Shown here one piece after another: positions 50,956 through 60,084 of a stretch of DNA of 64,000 nt; the first letter of the stretch is position 1, and every line of letters begins with the position of its first letter. Under the pieces are notes generated by a model. The model was not told the origin of the DNA. It saw nothing but the letters and a program-made list of their open reading frames with translations, and made no database searches. The translations under genes were made by a program, and so were the position numbers. Location: contig NZ_JAUEMJ010000009.1 in NCBI RefSeq assembly GCF_030403505.1, forward strand, positions 62,001 to 126,000. Direction: 5' to 3'. Source of the DNA: Glycomyces tritici. GTDB lineage: Bacteria > Actinomycetota > Actinomycetes > Mycobacteriales > Micromonosporaceae.

Positions 50956-52866
50956 ATGGAACACCGGGACACCGCCGCAACGGGCGCGACCGAACCCAGC
51001 CGCCCCATCGAGGACTACGCGCTCCTCTCCGACCGCCACGGCGCCGCCCTGGTCTCGACCGACGGCTCCATCGACTGGCTGTGCCGCCCCCGCTTCGACA
51101 GCCCCGCCGTCTTCGGCCGCCTCCTCGACCCCGAGGCCGGGCACTGGTCGATCCGGCCCGCCGCCGCGTTCCACACCGAACGCTCCTATGCGGGCGACAC
51201 GTTCGTCCTGCGCACCGTCTTCACCACCGACACCGGCACCGTCCACCTCACCGACGCACTCGCCCTCGGCCCCACCGACACCGCCGGCGACGGCGCCGAA
51301 ACGAACACCACCGACGACGACACCGACGAGCGACTCCTGCTCGCCGCCCACGCACCGATCGCGACCCTCCGCGTCCTCGAATGCACCGCAGGCGACATGG
51401 ACCTCGACTTCGTCTTCCGGCCCAGACCCGAATACGGGCTGGTCACCCCCATCCTCACCGCAGTCCCCGGCGGGGTGCTCGCCACCGGCGGGCCCGTCCG
51501 CACCGTCCTCACCAGCCCCGTCGACCTCGCCTTCGGCCACCACGGCGCCACCGCCCGACTCCGCCTGCGCGCAGGCGACCGCCTGCGCTTCGCCGCCCAG
51601 ACCACCGGACTCGCCGACACCCCGCCCCCCACCTGGACGCCCGAGGCGATCGACGCGGCCCTCACCGAGACCGCGCGGGGCTGGCAGGACTGGTCCGACG
51701 CCCACCCGCCCTGGGACGGCCCCTTGCCACACCTCTTCCGCCGCTCGATCCTCGTCCTCGAAGCCCTCCGCTACCAGCCCACCGGCGCCATCGTCGCCGC
51801 ACCCACCACCTCACTGCCCGAATCCGCCGGCGCAGGCCGCAACTGGGACTACCGGTACGCGTGGGTGCGCGACGCCAGCTTCACCGTGCAGGCGCTCGCC
51901 GCGGCCGGACGCCACGGCGAGGCCGTCGAGTTCTTCGAGTTCATGACGCACGCCGCCGCACGCTACAAACCCGAGACGCCGCTGCAGATCATGTTCGGCA
52001 TCGGCGGCGAGCACGACCTGTCCGAACGCGAGCTCGGCCACCTCTCCGGCTGGCGCGCTTCACGCCCCGTCAGAGTCGGCAACGCCGCCTGGCTCCAGCC
52101 GCAGCTCGACGTCTACGGCGAGCTGCTCGACGCCGCCTGGCACCTGCGCGGCCACCTGCGCCGCCTCGACGACACCGCGCGCCACTTCCTCGCGGACGTC
52201 GCCGACGCCGCCGCCGACCAGTGGGAGCAGCCCGACCAGGGCATCTGGGAGTCGCGCGGCCTGCCCCGGCACTACACGTACTCCAAGCTCATGTGCTGGG
52301 TCGCGCTCGACCGGGCCGTCGAATACGCCCGCCTGCTCGACATCGAAGGCGACGCCGCACCGCGCTGGGAGGCCGAACGCGACCGCATACGCGAAGCCAT
52401 CGAGACGCGCGGCTGGAACCCCGAGGCAGGAGCGTTCTGCGCGGCCCTCGACAGCGCCTCCGAGAACCGCGACGACCTGGACGCGGCCGTCCTCAGCATG
52501 GCGGCAGTCGGCTTCCTGCCCGGCGACGACCCGCGCCTGGTGTCGACAGTGGACGCCATCGCGGCGCGGCTGCGCGACCCGCGGGGCCTGGTGCGCCGCT
52601 ACGAATCCGGCTCGGACGGCCTCGAAGGCCCCGAAGGCTCGTTCGTGATGTGCACGTTCTGGCTCGCCCAGGCGCTGGCCCTCACCGGCCGGCCCGACCG
52701 CGCCCGCGACGCCTTCGCCGTGGCCGCGGCCTGCGCGAACGACCTCGGCCTCATGTCCGAAGAGGTCGACACCGCCTCCGGGGCGATGCTCGGCAACTTC
52801 CCGCAGGCCTTCAGCCACATCGGCCTCATCAACGCCGCCGTCGCGATCCGCGACGCCGAGCGCTGA
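50956..52866 (+). CDS. GH15 family glucan hydrolase (glucoamylase/trehalase type)
   Basis: The protein is 636 residues with no signal peptide. The N-terminal beta domain has PIEDYALLSDRHGAALVS and GSIDWLCRPRFDSPAVFG, as in mycobacterial trehalase. The (alpha/alpha)6 barrel holds AGRNWDYRYAWVRDASFTVQAL, with WDYRYxWxRD a GH15 hallmark, and QPDQGIWESRG with the acid Glu. SFVMCTFWLAQALALTG and NFPQAFSHIGLINAA are near the end. In Mycobacterium the related protein degrades trehalose, which is the most likely role here. Start ATG 50956 with AGGAG. Confidence 0.9.
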   Translation: MEHRDTAATGATEPSRPIEDYALLSDRHGAALVSTDGSIDWLCRPRFDSPAVFGRLLDPEAGHWSIRPAAAFHTERSYAGDTFVLRTVFTTDTGTVHLTDALALGPTDTAGDGAETNTTDDDTDERLLLAAHAPIATLRVLECTAGDMDLDFVFRPRPEYGLVTPILTAVPGGVLATGGPVRTVLTSPVDLAFGHHGATARLRLRAGDRLRFAAQTTGLADTPPPTWTPEAIDAALTETARGWQDWSDAHPPWDGPLPHLFRRSILVLEALRYQPTGAIVAAPTTSLPESAGAGRNWDYRYAWVRDASFTVQALAAAGRHGEAVEFFEFMTHAAARYKPETPLQIMFGIGGEHDLSERELGHLSGWRASRPVRVGNAAWLQPQLDVYGELLDAAWHLRGHLRRLDDTARHFLADVADAAADQWEQPDQGIWESRGLPRHYTYSKLMCWVALDRAVEYARLLDIEGDAAPRWEAERDRIREAIETRGWNPEAGAFCAALDSASENRDDLDAAVLSMAAVGFLPGDDPRLVSTVDAIAARLRDPRGLVRRYESGSDGLEGPEGSFVMCTFWLAQALALTGRPDRARDAFAVAAACANDLGLMSEEVDTASGAMLGNFPQAFSHIGLINAAVAIRDAER

Positions 52867-52992
52867 CCCGGTACCGCCCGAACCACCGGATAGTGAAAAG
52901 CCCTCAAACGGGGCGCGCGGGGACGCTACGGTGACACTGAGCCGCGCCTTCGCGCAGGCTCGCAACGGGGAGACACTGAGGAGGGCGGCGAC

Positions 52993-53286
52993 ATGGCCGC
53001 GCACAAGGAACACGCCGCGCACACGCACGAGCACGGCAAGGACTGCGGGCATACCGCGGTGCCGCACGGCGACCACACCGACTATGCCCACGACGGGCAC
53101 ATGCACAAGGTCCACGACGGACACGTCGACGAATGCGAGCCGCAGGGCCACCACGTCCACGACGGGCACACCCACGAGCACGGCAAGGACTGCGGGCACC
53201 TCGCGGTCGCCCACGGCGACCACACCGACTACGCCCACGACGGCCACCGCCACGCCGCTCATGCCGGGCACTGGGACGACCACTGA
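52993..53286 (+). CDS. Histidine-rich, metal-binding repeat peptide
   Basis: The protein is 97 residues, 28 of them His, with no hydrophobic segment. It contains two near copies of a unit of about 27 residues: EHGKDCGHTAVPHGDHTDY and EHGKDCGHLAVAHGDHTDY, each followed by AHDGH. Each unit has one Cys (DCGH) with nearby His. The DNA of the two units is also alike, so it arose by duplication. It has no signal peptide and probably acts as a cytoplasmic Zn, Ni or Cu store or chaperone. Neighbours give no transporter; similar short proteins in Streptomyces are unnamed. Confidence 0.75.
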   Translation: MAAHKEHAAHTHEHGKDCGHTAVPHGDHTDYAHDGHMHKVHDGHVDECEPQGHHVHDGHTHEHGKDCGHLAVAHGDHTDYAHDGHRHAAHAGHWDDH

Positions 53287-53305
53287 CGCAGCCGCAAGTA
53301 CATGC

Positions 53306-53340
53306 GAAGCGGCCGCGGGCGCGATGCCCGCGGCCGCTTC
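53306..53340. terminator. Perfect 15-bp bidirectional terminator
   Basis: GAAGCGGCCGCGGGC and its complement flank a GCGAT loop between the convergent His-rich and GntR genes; a TTC run follows on the plus strand. Confidence 0.85.
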
Positions 53341-53352
53341 TTCGCTGCTCGG

Positions 53353-54045
53353 TCAGGAAGGCTGGGCCCAGGAGCCGCGGACGTGGCTGAGGTGCAGCTC
53401 CATCACCTGCCGCACGTACTCGGTGTCGCGGGTGAGGAGCCCGTGCAGGATCTCCATGTGCTCCCCGGCCGACTCCTCGAGCTCGCCCAGTTCCATGAGC
53501 GCGGTCAGGCCGTACAGCCGCGAGCGCTGGCGCAGGTTGCGGACGGTCTCGACGAGGGTCGCATTGCCCGAGAGCGCGAGCATTTCCAGATGGAAACGCA
53601 TGTCGGCCTCGACGTAGGCGATGAGGTCCTCTTCGGCGGCGGCGTCGATGATGGCCTGGGCGAGCGGGCGCAGCGCCTCGATGTCGGCGGGGTCCGCGGT
53701 CGTCGCGAGCGCCGCGGTCGTCGGGATCTCGATGAGCTCGCGCAGCTTCGTGTACTCGTCGAGCTGTGCCTCGGAGACGACCTTGACCCGGAAGCCCTTG
53801 TTGGGCACCGGTTCGACCAGCTCCTCCTTGACGAGGTCCAGCATCGCCTCGCGCACCGGGGTGGCGGAGACGCCGAACTGCTCGGCGAGGACCGGCACCG
53901 AGTAGACCCTGCCCGGCGCGAGATCCCCGGTGATGACGGCGGCCCGGAGGGCCTCGCCTATGCGCTCCCGGTAACTGGTGCGGCGCCCGCCCATCTCGGG
54001 CAGGGACATCGCGACGACTGGCGCGGCTCCGGCTCGAGCTGGCAT
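53353..54045 (-). CDS. GntR family regulator (FadR/FCD subfamily)
   Basis: The protein is 230 residues. The ATG at 54045 has AGGAGG 5 nt upstream. The HTH reads ITGDLAPGRVYSVPVLAEQFGVSATPVREAML, followed by LVEPVPNKGFRVKVVSEAQ. The C-terminal FCD helices have DMRFHLEMLALSGN and EHMEILHGLLTRD with the metal-binding Asp and His. FCD regulators control catabolism of organic acids or amino acids. It lies just after the racemase and DapA-like genes and is likely their repressor. Confidence 0.9.
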   Translation of the reverse strand: MPARAGAAPVVAMSLPEMGGRRTSYRERIGEALRAAVITGDLAPGRVYSVPVLAEQFGVSATPVREAMLDLVKEELVEPVPNKGFRVKVVSEAQLDEYTKLRELIEIPTTAALATTADPADIEALRPLAQAIIDAAAEEDLIAYVEADMRFHLEMLALSGNATLVETVRNLRQRSRLYGLTALMELGELEESAGEHMEILHGLLTRDTEYVRQVMELHLSHVRGSWAQPS

Positions 54046-54050
54046 CAGGA

Positions 54051-54097
54051 CCTCCTCAGTGGTATGTCACACGTGGCGCGTCACAGTATGCGGGAGG
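54051..54097. repeat. Dispersed palindromic repeat between the GntR and racemase genes
   Basis: CCTCC/GGGAGG outer arms enclose AGTGGTATGTCACACGTGGC. Its position could also make it part of the GntR leader, since the GntR ribosome site overlaps its left end. Confidence 0.65.
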
Positions 54098-54099
54098 AC

Positions 54100-55101
54100 T
54101 CAGAGGATGAAACCGCTGGGGAAGGGGTCGTCGGGGTCGAGCGTGTACTGAGCGGTACCGGTTATCCACGCCCGGCCCGTGACGGACGGGACGACAGCGG
54201 GGATGCCGGCGACCTCCGTCTCGCCGAGCAGGCGGCCGGTGAAGCGCGATCCGATGAACGACTCGTTGACGAACTCCTGATCGAGGTCGAGCAGGCCGCG
54301 GGCGTGGAGCTGGGCCATGCGCGCGGAAGTGCCCGTCCCGCAAGGGGAGCGGTCGAACCAGCCGGGGTGGATCGCCATGGCGTGCCGCGAGTGCTTCGCG
54401 TCCGAGCCGGGCGCGGTCAGGTACACGTGGTGGAGGCCCCGGATGGACGGCTCCAGCGGGTGCACCGGCTCCGCTTCCGCGTTCACGGCCGCCATGATGT
54501 CGAGCCCGGCGGCGACGAGCTCGTTCTTGGCGGCCCGGTCGAAGGGCAGTCCGAGGTCGTCGAGGTCGACGAACGCGTAGAAGTTGCCGCCGAACGCCAG
54601 GTCGTAGCGGATCTCGCGGCCGTCTTCGAGGTGGACGGTGCGGTCGAGCCCGACCGAGTACGCCGGCACGTTGACTAGCGTGACGGCCTTCGCCGCACCA
54701 TCTTCGACTTGCACGTCCACGGTGACCAGGCCCGCCGGGGTGTCGAGCCGGACGGTGGTCCACGGTTCCGTCACCGGCACCATGCCCGTCTCGACCAGGA
54801 CCGTCGCCACCCCGATCGTGCCGTGCCCGCACATCGGCAGGTAGCCGGAGACCTCGATGAACAGCACGCCCCAGTCGGCGTCCGGCCGGGTCGGCGGCTG
54901 GAGGATCGCCCCGCTCATGGCGGCGTGGCCGCGCGGCTCGTTCATCAGGAACTGGCGGATGTGGTCGGAGCGGTCGCGGAAGTGGTTGCGCCGCTCCATC
55001 ATCGTCGCGCCGGGGACGGCGCCGACGCCGCCGGTCACGACCCGCGTGGGCATGCCCTCGGTGTGCGATTCGACGGTCTGGAGCACGAGCCTGCTGCGCA
55101 T
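54100..55101 (-). CDS. Proline racemase / 4-hydroxyproline 2-epimerase
   Basis: The product is 333 residues from the ATG at 55101. Both catalytic cysteines are present: YLPMCGHGTIGVA and DRSPCGTGTSARMA, so it is a racemase or epimerase rather than a dehydratase (which has Thr at the second position). The beginning VLQTVESHTEGMPTRVVTGG is family-typical. With the DapA-like gene directly upstream (11 nt apart) it fits trans-4-hydroxy-L-proline degradation: epimerisation to cis-4-hydroxy-D-proline. The D-hydroxyproline dehydrogenase and the aldehyde dehydrogenase of the path are not in this window. Confidence 0.88.
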   Translation of the reverse strand: MRSRLVLQTVESHTEGMPTRVVTGGVGAVPGATMMERRNHFRDRSDHIRQFLMNEPRGHAAMSGAILQPPTRPDADWGVLFIEVSGYLPMCGHGTIGVATVLVETGMVPVTEPWTTVRLDTPAGLVTVDVQVEDGAAKAVTLVNVPAYSVGLDRTVHLEDGREIRYDLAFGGNFYAFVDLDDLGLPFDRAAKNELVAAGLDIMAAVNAEAEPVHPLEPSIRGLHHVYLTAPGSDAKHSRHAMAIHPGWFDRSPCGTGTSARMAQLHARGLLDLDQEFVNESFIGSRFTGRLLGETEVAGIPAVVPSVTGRAWITGTAQYTLDPDDPFPSGFIL

Positions 55102-55112
55102 GGGTCCTCCTC

Positions 55113-56009
55113 TTAGGCGAGCCCGACCGCGAGGGCCTGCTCGGTGGCGGTGCGGATCTCGGCGGCCTGCTCGGGCTGGAGCGGCACGCGGGGGAGGCGG
55201 CACCGGCCGCCCTTGCGTCCGACGAGGTCCATCGAGAGCTTGATGGCCTGCACGAACTCGACCTTGGAGTCCCAGCGCAGCAGCGGGTGCAGCTGTCGGT
55301 ACAGCGGCAGGGCGGTCGCGAGGTCGCCTGCAACGGCCGCCCGGTACAGCTCGACGGTGGACTTCGGGAGGGCGTTGGGGTACCCCGAGACCCAGCCGAC
55401 GGCGCCCGCGACGGCGAGCTCGAGCAGCACGTCGTCGGCGCCCACGAGCAGGTCGAGGCCGGGGGCGAGCTCGGCGATGCGGTAGGCGCGGCGGACGTCG
55501 CCGGAGAACTCCTTGACGGCCTGGATGAGGCCCTCGGCGTGGAGCTTCGCCAGCAGCTCGGGGGTGAGGTCGACCTTGGTGTCGATCGGGTTGTTGTAGG
55601 CCACGATCGGCACGCCGGCCTTGGCGACCTCCTCGTAGTGGGCGATCACCGACCGCTCGTCGGCCCGGTAGGCGTTGGGCGGCAGGAGCATGACGGCCCC
55701 GCACCCGGCGTCGCGGGCCTGCTCGGCCCAGCGGCGGGCTTCGGCGGCGCCGTAGGCGGCGACGCCGGGCATGACGCGCTCGCCGCCGACCGCCGCGACG
55801 GCGGTGGCGACGACCTCGGCGCGCTCGGCCTCGGTGAGGGTCTGGTACTCCCCGAGGGAGCCGTTGGGGGTGACGCCGTCGCACCCGTTCGCCACCAGCC
55901 AGGCGCAGTGCTCGTCGAAGGCCGCGAAGTCGACCGACCCGTCGTCGTTGAAAGGCAGGGCGGTGGCGACGAAGACGCCGCGCCAGGGGCGCGATTCGGG
56001 TGCCGACAT
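55113..56009 (-). CDS. Dihydrodipicolinate synthase family lyase/deaminase
   Basis: The protein is 298 residues from the ATG at 56009 with GGAAG 4 nt upstream; a start at 56039 lies inside a repeat and is rejected. VFVATALPFNDDGSVDFAAF begins the TIM barrel. VTPNGSLGEYQTLTEAERA replaces the usual GTTGE motif. The Schiff-base Lys is in IQAVKEFSGD, and the Tyr in VPIVAYNNP. In a hydroxyproline module this family gives 1-pyrroline-4-hydroxy-2-carboxylate deaminase. It is the first gene of the pair. Confidence 0.85.
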   Translation of the reverse strand: MSAPESRPWRGVFVATALPFNDDGSVDFAAFDEHCAWLVANGCDGVTPNGSLGEYQTLTEAERAEVVATAVAAVGGERVMPGVAAYGAAEARRWAEQARDAGCGAVMLLPPNAYRADERSVIAHYEEVAKAGVPIVAYNNPIDTKVDLTPELLAKLHAEGLIQAVKEFSGDVRRAYRIAELAPGLDLLVGADDVLLELAVAGAVGWVSGYPNALPKSTVELYRAAVAGDLATALPLYRQLHPLLRWDSKVEFVQAIKLSMDLVGRKGGRCRLPRVPLQPEQAAEIRTATEQALAVGLA

Positions 56010-56027
56010 GGGGCTTCCAATCTCGAT

Positions 56028-56130
56028 GACGTGTGACATGGTACTGCCGGAACCGCTTTGGGCGGCCCGGCAGCGGCTGGCGGCGGTAGCGGCCGCGCAC
56101 CCTGCAACATCAGTAATATGTCACATACTA
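56028..56130. repeat. Two dispersed-repeat fragments upstream of the DapA-like gene
   Basis: ACGTGTGACATGGTACTGCC (56029-56048) and CAGTAATATGTCACATACTA (56111-56130) both carry the ATGTGACA / TGTCACAT words. One may instead be a GntR operator because they flank the promoter of the module it probably controls. Confidence 0.5.
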
Positions 56131-56314
56131 TAAATGGGCGGCGGGGTTTGCCGGCAACGGGGAGTGACCGACCGCGGGCCGGCGAGCGAACACCCGGAGC
56201 CCCGTTCGGGACCCGACCAAGGGCATCGCCTGCGGGACTTCGGATACCGAGCCGCGCACGCAGGCGCCGCCTGCAAGCGGCCTCGCAACGGTGCCGTCAC
56301 CGTCTGCCGCGCGT

Positions 56315-58363
56315 TCAGGACCAGACGGCCGCGTGCTCCTTCCAATCCTGCGACTCCTCCGTGGTGATCGCGCGGGCGATGCGGGTGACGGCCTTGTCGA
56401 ACACCTTGCGGTCCTCGGGGTCGGCGAGGTCCCAGTCGTCGAGGTGCGCGTCGAGCCAGCGCCGCCACACGGCGATGAAGCGCTCGAACTCGGACCGGCC
56501 CCTCGGGGTCAGGTGCAGCCGTCCCGTGTCGACGAAGAGGAGCCCGGTGCGGACCGCCTGCGTGAACACCGGCATGAGCACTTCGGGCGGCACCCGGTGG
56601 GCGGCGGCGATCTTGCGGACGGTGGCGTCCTCCCCGGCGCGATCGAGCACGTAGACCTGGCGCATCGCCCATGCGTCCGCCCGGTCGAGCAGGCTGCCGG
56701 TCGCCTTGTACACCTCGGTGAACACCGTTTCGCGCTCGCGCTGCATGACGTCGGCGATCATCCGCGCCAGCCGCTCCTCCGACGGCGCCGGGTCCGGGGC
56801 GCCGAAGCCCTCGCCCATGTCCGCCGCGCGTCCGCGCGTCGCATCGTGGAGGGGCCGCTCGACGAGGAACCAGGCGACGACGAACCCGACCGCCGCCACC
56901 GGCACCGTCCAGAAGAACACGAAGTCGATCGAGTCGGCGTAGGCCTGGATGATCGGTGCGATCACCGCGTCCGGCAGCTCGTGCAGCGCAGCGGGGCTCG
57001 CCGCGACGGCCGGGTCCACTCCCGACTCCGCGTACGCCGCCGCCAGCAGCGGCGTGCTGTGGTTGGTGAAGAGGGTGCCGAAGATCGCGGTGCCGAACGT
57101 CGAACCCAAGGTGCGGAAGAACGTCACGCCCGAGGTCGCCGCGCCCATCTGCGCGTACGGGACCGTGTTCTGCACCGCGATCGTCAGCACCTGCATCGCC
57201 AGGCCGAGGCCGCTGCCGAACACGAGCATGTACAGCGACTCCAGCCACATGTTCGTGTCCGTGCCCATGGTCGACATGAGGTAGAGCCCGACGCCCATGA
57301 TGAAGGTGCCGAGGATCGGGAACATCTTGTACCGGCCGGTCTTGCTGACCACCGAACCCGAGAGGATCGACATGGCCATCATGCCCGCGACCATCGGCAG
57401 CGTCCGGTACCCGGAGACGGTGGCCGAGGTCCCGTCCACGTACTGCAGGTACGTCGGCAGGAACGTCATCGCCCCGAGCATCGCGAAGCCCACGATGAAG
57501 CTCAGGATCGAGCTGACGGTGAACACCGGGTTCGCGAAGAGCGCCATGGGAAGGATCGGCTCGGCCGCGCGGCGCTCGACCACCACGAACAGCACGATCG
57601 CCACGCCCGCACCGGCGAACATCCCGAGGATCACCCCCGAGTCCCACGCGTAGTCGTCGCCGCCCCACTCCAGCGCCAGGATCAGCAGCGTCGTGCCGGC
57701 CGCGACGAGGATCAGCCCCAGGTAGTCGATCACGGGCTTCACGACCGACCGCACCCGCGGGATCGTGGCGGCCGCCATCGCGATCATCACCACCGCGATC
57801 GGCAGGTTCACATAGAAGCACCACCGCCACGACAGGTGGTCGGTGAACAGGCCGCCGAGCGTCGGTCCGAGCACAGTGGTCACACCGAACACCGCGCCCA
57901 TGGCGCCCTGGTACTTGCCGCGGTCGCGCAGCGGGATGACGTCGGCGATGAGCGCCATCGCCGTCACCATCAGGCCGCCGGCGCCCAGTCCCTGGACCGC
58001 GCGCGACACGATCAGGAAGATCATGTCGTTGCTGAACCCCGCCAGCGCCGAGCCGCCCACGAACACGACCGCGCTGATCTGGAAGATCGCCTTGCGCCCG
58101 AACATGTCGCCGAACTTGCCGACCACGGCCGCGGCGATCGCCTCGGCGAGCAGGTAGGACGTCACCACCCAGGCCATGTGCCCGGGGCTGCCGAGGTCGG
58201 CCACGATCGTCGGCAGGGCCGTGGAGACGATCGTCTGGTCCAGCGCCGCCATGAGCATGCCGAGCATGATCGTGGCGAACACGAGGTTGCGCCGGTACTT
58301 GCTCAGCACGGGCGGCGCCGGTTCGGCGGCATCCGCGAGCTCAGGAGTGTCGACAGTGGCCAT
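56315..58363 (-). CDS. EmrB/QacA-type MFS exporter with C-terminal winged-helix domain
   Basis: The protein is 682 residues; MFS exporters of this type are about 500. Fourteen helices are expected up to about residue 520, with motifs LMAALDQTIVSTALPTIVAD in helix 1 and GRKAIFQISAVVFV in the loop 2-3. Residues 525-682 are a soluble extension holding an MarR-like segment: KIAAAHRVPPEVLMPVFTQA, GRLHLTPRGRSEFERFIAVW. It may sense the substrate or regulate transport. Drug export is likely but the substrate is unknown. Start ATG 58363; no upstream partner gene. Confidence 0.85.
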   Translation of the reverse strand: MATVDTPELADAAEPAPPVLSKYRRNLVFATIMLGMLMAALDQTIVSTALPTIVADLGSPGHMAWVVTSYLLAEAIAAAVVGKFGDMFGRKAIFQISAVVFVGGSALAGFSNDMIFLIVSRAVQGLGAGGLMVTAMALIADVIPLRDRGKYQGAMGAVFGVTTVLGPTLGGLFTDHLSWRWCFYVNLPIAVVMIAMAAATIPRVRSVVKPVIDYLGLILVAAGTTLLILALEWGGDDYAWDSGVILGMFAGAGVAIVLFVVVERRAAEPILPMALFANPVFTVSSILSFIVGFAMLGAMTFLPTYLQYVDGTSATVSGYRTLPMVAGMMAMSILSGSVVSKTGRYKMFPILGTFIMGVGLYLMSTMGTDTNMWLESLYMLVFGSGLGLAMQVLTIAVQNTVPYAQMGAATSGVTFFRTLGSTFGTAIFGTLFTNHSTPLLAAAYAESGVDPAVAASPAALHELPDAVIAPIIQAYADSIDFVFFWTVPVAAVGFVVAWFLVERPLHDATRGRAADMGEGFGAPDPAPSEERLARMIADVMQRERETVFTEVYKATGSLLDRADAWAMRQVYVLDRAGEDATVRKIAAAHRVPPEVLMPVFTQAVRTGLLFVDTGRLHLTPRGRSEFERFIAVWRRWLDAHLDDWDLADPEDRKVFDKAVTRIARAITTEESQDWKEHAAVWS

Positions 58364-58474
58364 AACGGGCACGATAGCCGCAAATCGACGCCGCCATGGC
58401 TGACTGCGCCCGATCCTGACCTGGCGGGCGTAGGGTGTGCCCGAGCATCGAGCGTCCCCTGCGTCGGAGGTGGC

Positions 58475-60064
58475 ATGGAACTGGTCGCGATCCTGTTCGC
58501 GCTCGCGGTCGGCGGGCTCCTCCTGACGGCCGCCGCCGAATGGATGCGCATCCCCGCCCCGGTCCTCATCTGCCTCTACGGGCTCACCCTCGGCCTCGTC
58601 CCCGGCATACCCGCGCTCGACCTCGACCCCGAGCACCTGCTGCCGATCCTGCTCCCGCCCATCCTGTGGGCCGCCGCCCGCAAGTCCTCCTGGCGCCACT
58701 TCGCCGCGAACTGGCGGCCCATCCTCTTCCTCGCGGTCCTCCTCGTCTTCGTCACGACCGCGGCGGTCGCGGCCCTGGCCGCCACGATCAGCCCGGTCCT
58801 GCCGGTCGGCGCGGCCGTCGTCCTCGGCGCGATCTGCGCTCCGCCCGACGCCGCGGCCGTCACCGCCGTCGCCGACCGACTCGGCCTGCCCCGCCGCCTC
58901 GTGACCATCCTCGAAGGCGAAGGCCTGTTCAACGACGTCACCGCCCTCACCCTGTACAACGTCGCCGTCATCGGCGTCGTCACCGGCTCGGTCTCCGCAC
59001 TGTGGACGGCGGGCCTGTTCGCGTACTCGGCGGTCGCCGCCGCGGTGATCGGCCTGGGCGTCGGCTGGTGCCTCGTCAAGCTCGGCTCCGCCGTGGCCGA
59101 CAGCCGGGTCCGCACCGCCCTCGGCCTCACCGCCCCCTACATCGCCTACCTGCTCGCCGACGCGGTGAAGGCCTCCGGCGTGCTGGCCGTCATCTGCGCC
59201 GCGTTCTACCTGGTCGCCCGGTCCAACGACCCGGACGACTTCGAAGGCCGGCTCGTCCAGGGCTCGGTGTGGGACGTGCTGGAGACCGGCCTCATCGCGC
59301 TCACCTTCGGTCTGGTCGGCATGGAGCTGATCGACATCATCGATCGCGTGGGCTCCGGCGTGAGCGAACTGCTGTGGAAGGCCCTGGCGGTAGCGGGCGC
59401 CGTGATCGCCGTCCGCGCGCTCTGGCTCGCCATCGCGATCGTGCTGGGGCGCAGGGGCATCGGTTGGACGAGTCTGGGGAACCAGCCGCGCCTGGCGGTG
59501 GTCACCGCCTGGGCCGGGATGCGCGGTGTCGTCACGGTGGTGACCGCGCTGGCGATCCCGGAGTTCACTGCGGACGGCTCGCCGTTCCCAGGGCGCGAGC
59601 AGATCCAGTTCCTGTCCGTGGTGGTCGTGCTCGCCACGCTCGTCGCGCAGGGCCTGACCCTGCCGGGGCTGATCGCGTTCCTCGGGGTGCGTGCGGACGC
59701 GGAGAAGGAGACCGCCGCGCTGCGGTCGCTCATGCAGGAGGCCGGGAAGGCGGCATCGGCGCGGCTGCGGGAGCTGCGCCGCGAGCACAACGATGTGGAC
59801 GACGAGGTGGCGGCGGCGATGGAGCGGCGCTTCGACCACCGGGCCGCGCAGATCACCGCGATGGTCGAGGATCGCGAGGACCCCGAGACCGAGCGCCTCG
59901 CCGAGCGCTTCGACACGTTGCAGCGCATCGAGGGCGAGATGCTCTCGGCCGCCACGGCGCGGGTGCTGCAGCTGCGGTCCTCGCCCGGGCACGACCCGGT
60001 CCTGGTCGACCGCGTCCTCGCGGCCCTCGACCACCGGGCGGTGACCCGCCGCCGCTCGGCCTGA
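58475..60064 (+). CDS. CPA1 family Na+/H+ antiporter (NhaP-like)
   Basis: The protein is 529 residues with about twelve helices, starting with AILFALAVGGLLLTAAAEW and GGAGG-type RBS at 58466-58470. ICAPPDAAAVTAVADRLGLP and EGEGLFNDVTALTLYNVAV carry the conserved PPD and ND acidic residues of the ion site, and WAGMRGVVTVVTALAIP is also diagnostic. The last 115 residues are a charged soluble helical tail (REHNDVDDEVAAAMERRFDHR). It exchanges Na+ or K+ for H+. It is divergent from the MFS gene. Confidence 0.9.
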   Translation: MELVAILFALAVGGLLLTAAAEWMRIPAPVLICLYGLTLGLVPGIPALDLDPEHLLPILLPPILWAAARKSSWRHFAANWRPILFLAVLLVFVTTAAVAALAATISPVLPVGAAVVLGAICAPPDAAAVTAVADRLGLPRRLVTILEGEGLFNDVTALTLYNVAVIGVVTGSVSALWTAGLFAYSAVAAAVIGLGVGWCLVKLGSAVADSRVRTALGLTAPYIAYLLADAVKASGVLAVICAAFYLVARSNDPDDFEGRLVQGSVWDVLETGLIALTFGLVGMELIDIIDRVGSGVSELLWKALAVAGAVIAVRALWLAIAIVLGRRGIGWTSLGNQPRLAVVTAWAGMRGVVTVVTALAIPEFTADGSPFPGREQIQFLSVVVVLATLVAQGLTLPGLIAFLGVRADAEKETAALRSLMQEAGKAASARLRELRREHNDVDDEVAAAMERRFDHRAAQITAMVEDREDPETERLAERFDTLQRIEGEMLSAATARVLQLRSSPGHDPVLVDRVLAALDHRAVTRRRSA

Positions 60065-60084
60065 CCGTCGTGATCGTTCCGGGG

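Noticed and set aside
54051..56130. All dispersed palindromes being GntR operators
   Set aside because: Copies occur far from this module, inside a gene and after terminators, so a single local regulator does not explain them, although copies at 54051 and 56029 might be used so.
56291..58474. Plus-strand frame extending the antiporter by more than 700 codons
   Set aside because: It is antisense to the MFS gene and has biased Arg/His composition; the antiporter starts at 58475 with a good ribosome site.
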